This document shows, piece by piece, positions 20,839-25,919 of a stretch of 25,919 nucleotides of DNA. Under the pieces are notes generated by a model. The model worked only from the letters and a program-made list of their open reading frames with translations, had not been told where the DNA came from and did no database searches. The position numbers were made by a program, and so were the translations under genes. The DNA lies in the NCBI GenBank assembly GCA_937877125.1, contig CALEFQ010000058.1, forward strand, positions 1 through 25,919. The letters run 5' to 3'. This DNA comes from an uncultured bacterium. GTDB lineage: Bacteria > Patescibacteriota > CALEFQ01. Each line of letters starts with the position of its first letter. Positions within the stretch are counted from its first letter, which is position 1.

Positions 20839-22796
20839 TAGTAGTAATAATCTCGGCGATTATTAGGCGAATCATCTTCCGGGAAATTGACTTCCTTGAC
20901 CAGCTCTAAATTATCAAGGCGGTTAGCTTTCAAATGCTCCGGAGAAAAAGTATAGAGGACATTATCGATATATAAGCTTCGCGAGACGGCTTCATTGCTG
21001 TAATAATAACTGCCGCTCTTCAAGAAAGAAGCTTCATCCGTCACGTGCGTGATCCGGCCGCGCAAATTAAAACCTTTCTCCAGGGTCAGATCGTAAACAT
21101 ACGCTCCTTGGTAAATAGTCTCGCCGTATTGGTTGAGCTGGGAACGCTCGCCCTTAATCTCGGCCAGGCTGATCGGGATAACCAGCAAATTCTTACTGCG
21201 GTCAAACAAGAAAGCTTTATGATCGGACAAGACCGGCGAATCGGTGCCCCGGTCGCCGATGACCACTTTATGCATCTCTTTGGGATTGGCCACGTCGGAA
21301 ACGTCAAATAGCGCCATTTTGAGCCCTTGGTACCAGGCAAAATCCAACTCCCGCTGGCTTTTTTCCGATTCCGCCGCTTCTTCGGTTTCTTTTCCGACAC
21401 CGATAATATGAGTCGCGTCATAGGGATGCAGATAATCGGAATAGCCCGGGATTTTCAGCTTGCCTAGCACCCGCGGATTACCGTGGTCGGACAGATCAAC
21501 CACAAAGAGAGGATCTACTTTTTTGAAGGTCACTAAATAGCCCCGCTCCCCCATGAAACGAACGGAATAAATAGACTCGCCCGGCGCCAAATCTTCCAGG
21601 GAACCGGCGCGTTGCATCGCCTCGTTTAAAACATAGACGTTGTTTTTTGATTTTTCAGTTTGATTCCAGGCATGACCGACGGTGGTAGCGATCCGGAAAT
21701 GCCGGTCAAACTCATCCATGGAAAACTGATTGAGAATATGGCCAGGAACTTCTCCGTTGGCGGAAAATTCCACCCGGCCGCTATTTAGCTTGAATTTCGA
21801 GACCGTGGTTTTTTCATCCGCCGCATCATAGGCCAGCCCCCACCAATAGGAAGGATAATTAGTCTGGGCGACGTATAGATTATCCGCCGAAGCATACACA
21901 TTCTGCCCCGTCCCGACAATCACCTCTTTTTCCACCGGCCGGCGGTCATCGGTCAAAGATAAAGACGCCACCGTAATGAAATTTTCGGCGCGGAGCGGTT
22001 CCACATAAACGACCTCGCCGCACGGCACCATCGGCTGTAATTCAGCGCCGCTCGGTGTCACGTCCTGGGGATTTTCCTTATAGCCAGGCAATAAGTCATC
22101 GCAAAGGATTCCGGGACGAAATACCGGGTAAGTGTTAAACACGAAATATACCTCGCCCCCGATTTTGCGGGCGGTGACATAAGTACCCTCGAAATCATGG
22201 CGTTCCAGGAAGCGCGGCGCGGCGCGATCGGTGATATCAAAGAGCCGCACGGAAAACAAACTGCTGTAGCGCCGGGAGATTTCACCGCCAGGACCAGGTT
22301 CGGTGCGAACCGACTCCGCGCCGAAAACCAAAAGGCGATTTCCTTCAATAAACATTTCATCCGGCTGGTAATCGCCCAGTTTCACGGTCGACAGCAGGTT
22401 CATCTTGTCGGCCGGGTAAGCCTCGGCAATATTGAGATTGCCTTGCGCGATCGTGTAGATATAACGGCCGTCGGTTTTGACAATATCAGCCTCGTCCACT
22501 CCCTCGACTTGAACATTAGTAGCCGAATACTCCCCGCCGCCGCGTCCATCGGAAGAAGCCGTGCCCGGCGCCGCTTGCGGGACGGCCAGGCCGGAACTCT
22601 CCGACATTTTGTCGACACCGCGAGACTTTTCATCGGCCGTTTTTTGAAAAGCTTGCACCAATTCATCACCGGAGGAAAAACGCTTCAAATCGCCACTACC
22701 TGTATCAGGTTTTTTTGGACATTGCCACCCGCTGAAAATTAAAAAAGCGGCCAACAAAATAACCGCCCAAAAACTAAATTTAATCTTAGTTTTCAT
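20838..22796 (-). CDS. Secreted beta-propeller domain protein (COG4880-type)
   Basis: The 652-aa product has an N-terminal hydrophobic segment (residues 8-22) followed by Cys26 (SGWQC), an imperfect lipobox; export is likely and lipidation uncertain. After a low-complexity linker (residues 30-85) comes SATNVQVEGVDEADIVKTDGRYIYTI, the hallmark start of the secreted C-terminal beta-propeller family. Repeated blades follow, with patterns such as LLVFGAESV, LFDITDRAAPRFL, FVVDLSDHGNPRVLG and LFDVSDVANPKEM. The family occurs in archaea, clostridia and CPR; its role is unknown. It is the first gene of the operon with the B12 radical SAM gene. Confidence 0.87.
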   Translation of the reverse strand: MKTKIKFSFWAVILLAAFLIFSGWQCPKKPDTGSGDLKRFSSGDELVQAFQKTADEKSRGVDKMSESSGLAVPQAAPGTASSDGRGGGEYSATNVQVEGVDEADIVKTDGRYIYTIAQGNLNIAEAYPADKMNLLSTVKLGDYQPDEMFIEGNRLLVFGAESVRTEPGPGGEISRRYSSLFSVRLFDITDRAAPRFLERHDFEGTYVTARKIGGEVYFVFNTYPVFRPGILCDDLLPGYKENPQDVTPSGAELQPMVPCGEVVYVEPLRAENFITVASLSLTDDRRPVEKEVIVGTGQNVYASADNLYVAQTNYPSYWWGLAYDAADEKTTVSKFKLNSGRVEFSANGEVPGHILNQFSMDEFDRHFRIATTVGHAWNQTEKSKNNVYVLNEAMQRAGSLEDLAPGESIYSVRFMGERGYLVTFKKVDPLFVVDLSDHGNPRVLGKLKIPGYSDYLHPYDATHIIGVGKETEEAAESEKSQRELDFAWYQGLKMALFDVSDVANPKEMHKVVIGDRGTDSPVLSDHKAFLFDRSKNLLVIPISLAEIKGERSQLNQYGETIYQGAYVYDLTLEKGFNLRGRITHVTDEASFLKSGSYYYSNEAVSRSLYIDNVLYTFSPEHLKANRLDNLELVKEVNFPEDDSPNNRRDYYY

Positions 22797-22818
22797 ATGC
22801 TTTTATTTAATTAGTCAT

Positions 22819-22847
22819 ATTATAACAAAACAAGCGTCAAAAGGCAA
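22819..22847 (-). promoter_or_regulatory. Promoter of the propeller/radical SAM operon
   Basis: Minus strand TTGCCT (22842-22847), 17-nt spacer, perfect TATAAT (22819-22824), about 20 nt upstream of the propeller ATG, so the leader is very short. Confidence 0.6.
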
Positions 22848-22851
22848 TGGC

Positions 22852-22991
22852 AATTTCTAATTAGTCTAATTAACCTAACTAAACTAAAAATACCCAATCC
22901 CCAAGCTTGAACATCAAACAATTGCCGGTTTAATGAGCCTTGGTTATTGGAATTTATTTAGGTTAATTAGATCAATTAGAAATTAGAAATT
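22852..22991. repeat. Large AT-rich inverted repeat between rarA and the propeller gene
   Basis: Arms 22855-22883 and 22953-22983 are complementary at about 27 of 30 positions (core TCTAATTAACCTAA). The interval between them is about 70 nt, with a more mixed sequence. The right arm is followed by a second AATTAGAAATT unit and reaches the rarA stop. No T-run terminator. Confidence 0.7.
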
Positions 22992-24251
22992 TTATAAGTA
23001 CTTTCTGCCTCTCAACTTATCCGGAAAATGCTCCTGATCGACTTTGGCGTCTTTGAAGTTATGCGCGTATTTATAGCCTTGCCCATACCCTAGCTCCTTC
23101 ATCAGCTTCGTCGGCGCGTTGCGCAAGTGAATAGGCACCGGTTCGTTGCTCGTCTTTTTGGCGTCAGCGGCCGCCAGGCCGTAAGCGATGTAGGCCGTGT
23201 TATCTTTCGGCGCTTTTGCGAGATAAATGACTAACTGCGCCAGCGCGGCGTTGCTCTCCGGCATACCGACGAACTTGATTGTCTCCATCACCTTGACCGC
23301 CAAAATCAGCGCCTGTGGATCGGCGTTGCCAATATCTTCCGAAGCAAAACGAATCAAGCGCCGCACGACATAGAGAGGATCCTCCCCCGCCTCAATCATC
23401 CGCGCCATCCAGTAAAGCGCCGCGTGGGGATCGCTGTCCCGCAGGCTTTTGTGCAAGGCGGAAATGACATTGTAATGTTCCTCGCCGTTTTTATCGTAAA
23501 TCATGCTCCGGCTCATGGCCGCGTTGCTGATATCAGCCACCGCGATAATCGAGCCATTTTTCTTCCCGCGCGCCGCGATCTCTAAGATCGTGTACAATGC
23601 CCGAGCGTCGCCTTGTGACAGGTCAATCAAAAAAGCAGTCGCCGCCGGCGCGATTTTAAGCTTTTGTCGGCCGAGACCCTGCGCTTTGTCAACCAAGACC
23701 CGTTTTATCAGTTTTTTTAGATCCGGCTCTCCCAGTCGGTGCAAGACAATAACCCGACAGCGCGAGAGAAGAGCAGGAATGACGGAGAAAGACGGATTTT
23801 CAGTGGTGGCGCCGATCAGTATCAAGCGCCCGGATTCCACATGAGGCAAAAGCACATCCTGCTGGGCTTTATTGAAACGGTGAATTTCATCCAAAAAAAG
23901 AATCGTGCGCCGCGCTGTCAGCAGCCAGCGCTGTTCCGCTTGCGCGATTTCTTCTTTGACCTCTTTGGTTCCCACTTGCACGGCGCTATAACAAATGAAA
24001 TGGGCTTTCGTCAGTTGGGCGATAATTTTTGCCAGCGTGGTCTTGCCCACGCCCGGCGGCCCCCAGAAAATCAGCGACGATAGCTCGTCATTAAAAATCA
24101 GCCGCGGCAGTAATTTGTCGGCGCTAAGCACGTGCTCCTGGCCGACAAAATCTTCCAGACGCGCCGGCCGCATCCGGTCGGCCAGGGGCGAGGGAGCATT
24201 CGCGGGCAACGCATCAGTTTTCTTATCAAAAAGATTTTCCTTTTTTTTCAT
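22992..24251 (-). CDS. rarA: Replication-associated recombination protein A (RarA/MgsA AAA+ ATPase)
   Basis: Cytosolic clamp-loader-like AAA+ ATPase (419 aa) acting at stalled replication forks. The N-terminus reads PLADRMRPARLEDFVGQEHVL. Walker A is GPPGVGKTT (about 64-72), Walker B is ILFLDEIHRFNKAQQD (about 117-132), sensor 1 is LIGATTENPSFSV and the arginine finger is LLSRCRVI. The C-terminal MgsA domain contains SDPHAALYWMARMIEAGEDP and RFASEDIGNADP, both family signatures. The frame opens with TTG at 24269, but the ATG at 24249-24251 is the natural start. No Shine-Dalgarno. Confidence 0.95.
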   Translation of the reverse strand: MKKKENLFDKKTDALPANAPSPLADRMRPARLEDFVGQEHVLSADKLLPRLIFNDELSSLIFWGPPGVGKTTLAKIIAQLTKAHFICYSAVQVGTKEVKEEIAQAEQRWLLTARRTILFLDEIHRFNKAQQDVLLPHVESGRLILIGATTENPSFSVIPALLSRCRVIVLHRLGEPDLKKLIKRVLVDKAQGLGRQKLKIAPAATAFLIDLSQGDARALYTILEIAARGKKNGSIIAVADISNAAMSRSMIYDKNGEEHYNVISALHKSLRDSDPHAALYWMARMIEAGEDPLYVVRRLIRFASEDIGNADPQALILAVKVMETIKFVGMPESNAALAQLVIYLAKAPKDNTAYIAYGLAAADAKKTSNEPVPIHLRNAPTKLMKELGYGQGYKYAHNFKDAKVDQEHFPDKLRGRKYL

Positions 24252-24252
24252 A

Positions 24253-24447
24253 TCAGTAGCGTAAGGCAAAACCAGCGGAAGCGCAATAGGGTCGGGAAAA
24301 TAGCGCGTAAACCGTGAAAAGCAGGATTTTTGTTGAGCGCGGCTCTTTTAACTGCTCGAGAAAAAACCTGCTGGCAATGCGAGCTATCACCCTCCTGCAC
24401 CAATAAAAATACTCGCGGACATAGCGAGTATAAATTTGGACGGCCAA
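24253..24447 (-). CDS. Doubtful small ORF upstream of rarA (64 aa)
   Basis: The ORF ends 1 nt before the rarA ATG and encodes a basic, aromatic-rich product (VQIYTRYVREYFYWCRRVIAR). It also covers a perfect inverted repeat ATACTCGC-N7-GCGAGTAT (24409-24431) followed on the minus strand by TTTTATT, which looks like a terminator. That argues against a gene, while the tight spacing to rarA argues for one. No homology recognised. Confidence 0.25.
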   Translation of the reverse strand: MAVQIYTRYVREYFYWCRRVIARIASRFFLEQLKEPRSTKILLFTVYALFSRPYCASAGFALRY

Positions 24448-24694
24448 ACTGCTGAAACGCGAAGTTTAAGCCCATTTTCGAGACGTAATAAGTAGTTTGT
24501 CATAAGCCCCCCTCTGAATTATAATATAACAATACCCGGAGATATCCTTGTATCCGCAAGTCTCATATAAGGCAGTATTTCTTTGCTATCAGAAGATATT
24601 TCGCCTAGAAACGAGTTAGCTGTAATTCAGAAATCAGCTTCATGATTTTTGAAGGGGGCAAATTTTATAAAGTAGCAGTCTTTTCTAATTTATT
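24448..24694. other. Spacer upstream of the NIF3 gene with attC-like left end
   Basis: No gene supported. The segment 24514-24630 forms an imperfect palindrome: CTGAATTA / TAATTCAG at the ends, TAAC (24527-24530) opposite GTTA (24615-24618), GATATC opposite GATAT inside. GTTAGCTGTAAT at 24615-24626 is repeated exactly at 25751-25762. TTCAGAAATCAGC (24626-24638) is the perfect inverse of 25597-25609. The palindrome is weaker than the right-hand one, so it could be a degraded attC or attI-like site. Confidence 0.35.
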
Positions 24695-25546
24695 ATGCAA
24701 GCAACCCAACTATACCAACATCTCGAGAAAGATTTCATCACTCCAGAAATGAGTGATGAATGGGGGCAGGACATGGATTCTGTTGCCGATTTTCTTAGTG
24801 AGAACTTTAAGAAAAGATCTATGGGATTAGTTTGCGATTTTGCAACAAAAATCAATAAAGTATATACTGCTGTTTTTCCATCAAGAGAAGTTATGCAAAG
24901 AATTTTAGATTATGGAACTCAAGATGCGATGCTTTTTGTTCATCACCCATCGATATGGGATATAAGAAAAGCTCCGAAAGTTTTTCAGCAAATGGATAGA
25001 GATTTATTGCAACAATTTAGAAATAGGAAAATCTCTATTTATAATCTGCATGTGCCTTTAGATAATTTCGGAGAATATTCAACGAGTGTAACCTTAGCAA
25101 AAGCATTAGGGATAAAACCTGAAAAATCTTTTGCCCCTTACTTCGGCTCTATGTGTGGAGTTTTCGGAAAAACTGATGTGGCAACAGTTCAAGATTTAAG
25201 AACTAGATTTCAAGATACTGTTGGACATGAAGTTAGTTGGTATAATTATGGAACTAATGAAATCAAGGATAAAAATGTTGCTGTTATTGCTGGTGGTGGA
25301 AACAATGCAGATATGCTTGAAGAAATCGCTAAAGCAGGAGTTAATACTTTTGTAACTGGAATTACTGTTAAAAATGATCATTCCAAAAAGGCACATGATT
25401 TTGCTGAAAAACATAGAATAACTGTCCTTGGCGGAACTCATTATTCTACTGAAAGATTTGCTTGTATATCGATGGTTGATTATTTTAAGAAAGTTGGGTT
25501 GCTTTCGGAGTTTATTGAAGATAAACCTGTAATGGAAGATATGTAA
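24695..25546 (+). CDS. NIF3-like dinuclear metal-centre protein
   Basis: The 283-aa product shows the NIF3/YbgI family motifs: FVHHPSIWDI (first metal-binding histidines), ISIYNLHVPLDNF, NVAVIAGGGNNADMLEEIAKAGVNTFVTGI and the C-terminal VLGGTHYSTERFA with the last metal ligands. The family binds two metal ions and includes the type-2 GTP cyclohydrolase I label, but its general reaction is unsettled. Codons are strongly A/T-ending with AGA for Arg, in contrast to the neighbours. It is on the plus strand alone, without Shine-Dalgarno or clear promoter. Composition and flanking palindromes point to transfer, perhaps as an integron cassette. Confidence 0.85.
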   Translation: MQATQLYQHLEKDFITPEMSDEWGQDMDSVADFLSENFKKRSMGLVCDFATKINKVYTAVFPSREVMQRILDYGTQDAMLFVHHPSIWDIRKAPKVFQQMDRDLLQQFRNRKISIYNLHVPLDNFGEYSTSVTLAKALGIKPEKSFAPYFGSMCGVFGKTDVATVQDLRTRFQDTVGHEVSWYNYGTNEIKDKNVAVIAGGGNNADMLEEIAKAGVNTFVTGITVKNDHSKKAHDFAEKHRITVLGGTHYSTERFACISMVDYFKKVGLLSEFIEDKPVMEDM

Positions 25547-25596
25547 GATCTGCCACTTTAATTCTTTTATTTTATGTATCGCTTCGCTCTTGGACG

Positions 25597-25609
25597 GCTG
25601 ATTTCTGAA
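25597..25609. repeat. Right arm of the 13-bp inverted repeat flanking the NIF3 gene
   Basis: GCTGATTTCTGAA, exact inverse complement of 24626-24638. The two arms enclose the NIF3 gene at 57 and 51 nt from its ends. Confidence 0.6.
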
Positions 25610-25663
25610 CTCAAAATCCTTCGGTTTTTGCCCTGCTACGCTCTCCTCCTTTTATTCGTCGGG

Positions 25664-25759
25664 ACAGATAACAGGGGATAAACGGAAAATGCCTCAGCTC
25701 GGCATTTTCCCAAATTGCTCCCTTCAGTCGCAACTTCGTTTAAGCCCGATGTTAGCTGT
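25664..25759 (+). mobile_element. attC-like recombination site downstream of the NIF3 gene
   Basis: An imperfect palindrome of 96 nt. ACAGATAACA (25664-25673) pairs with TGTTAGCTGT (25750-25759) at 9 of 10 positions. GGGGATAAACG pairs with CGTTTAAGCCC at 9 of 11, and two bases (GA, 25748-25749) are extrahelical on one side only. Inside is a perfect hairpin GGAAAATGCC-N7-GGCATTTTCC (25684-25710). Asymmetric bulged outer boxes and a variable inner hairpin are the known design of integron attC sites, and the GTTAGCT end is close to the R' box GTTRRRY (one deviation). Orientation fits a cassette with the NIF3 gene. No integrase in the window. Confidence 0.4.
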
Positions 25760-25919
25760 AATACTCCTTTTCTTTTTTAGGCTATCCCTCCTCCGCTAAA
25801 GCTACGGCGGGCACGCGCTCAATTGTTTTAAAAAATTTTCAAATTTCTTTTTAATTAATAATAGAGGGAAATAAGGTGTTTTCTCCGCGGAGTTTATCCC
25901 GCCGATTGGCGGTGCTCCG
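25760..25919. other. Window end: no gene, one hairpin
   Basis: No supported ORF. A two-part hairpin CGGAG...CCGCC-GATT-GGCGG...CTCCG lies at 25888-25919 at the very edge. If the attC interpretation is right, the next cassette would begin at about 25752. Confidence 0.4.

Overview
The window looks like a chromosomal piece of a Patescibacteria (CPR)-type bacterium. This is an inference from several things. There is a compact mraZ-rsmH-ftsL-ftsI-murF cell-wall cluster. Most housekeeping genes lack a visible Shine-Dalgarno sequence, the proteins match family lengths typical of reduced genomes, and many intergenic hairpins are present. No rRNA or species marker is present, so the exact lineage is open. 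Almost all genes are on the minus strand. The plus-strand exceptions are a lipoprotein, a 111-residue protein, a NIF3-like gene and perhaps a tiny ORF.

Layout. 1-1113: heat-shock start (grpE partial, hrcA) with a perfect CIRCE operator and a sigma70-type promoter. 1224-1825: plus-strand lipoprotein with terminator. 1861-4943: HIT protein, thioredoxin, CapA-family phosphoesterase, radical SAM/SPASM-like enzyme. 5074-5883: PUR-alpha-like protein and an unknown gene. 5900-7690: an accessory island whose main gene ends in a C-lectin-like variable tail. A 45-nt block in that tail is matched about 470 nt away by an adenine-rich copy, and 7 of the 8 differences fall on template adenines. This is the signature of a diversity-generating retroelement (DGR), but no reverse transcriptase is present. 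7781-12927: tRNA-Glu, murF, ftsI, ftsL, rsmH, mraZ, with an MraZ-type 10-bp-repeat operator and a structured leader before ftsI. 13260-13648: small plus-strand gene of unknown function with strong signals. 13665-15947: SOS unit (small coiled-coil ORF, lexA, small one-pass membrane protein, dinB) behind a promoter overlapped by repeated CGAAC half-sites. 16041-16796: methyltransferase. 16851-22847: a likely four-gene operon: secreted beta-propeller protein, B12-binding radical SAM protein (TAATG overlap), and two proteins related to 2-hydroxyacyl-CoA dehydratase/activase accessory proteins (COG3580 and COG3581 types). 22992-24251: rarA. 24500-25760: AT-rich NIF3-like gene in an integron-cassette-like setting (attC-like imperfect palindromes, same GTTAGCTGTAAT end on both sides).

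The features most worth attention are the DGR-like template/variable pair without its reverse transcriptase, the NIF3 cassette, the propeller/radical-SAM/dehydratase-like operon, and the family of intergenic hairpins built of 7-nt purine-rich units. The SOS operon also contains two small ORFs, one encoding a membrane peptide.
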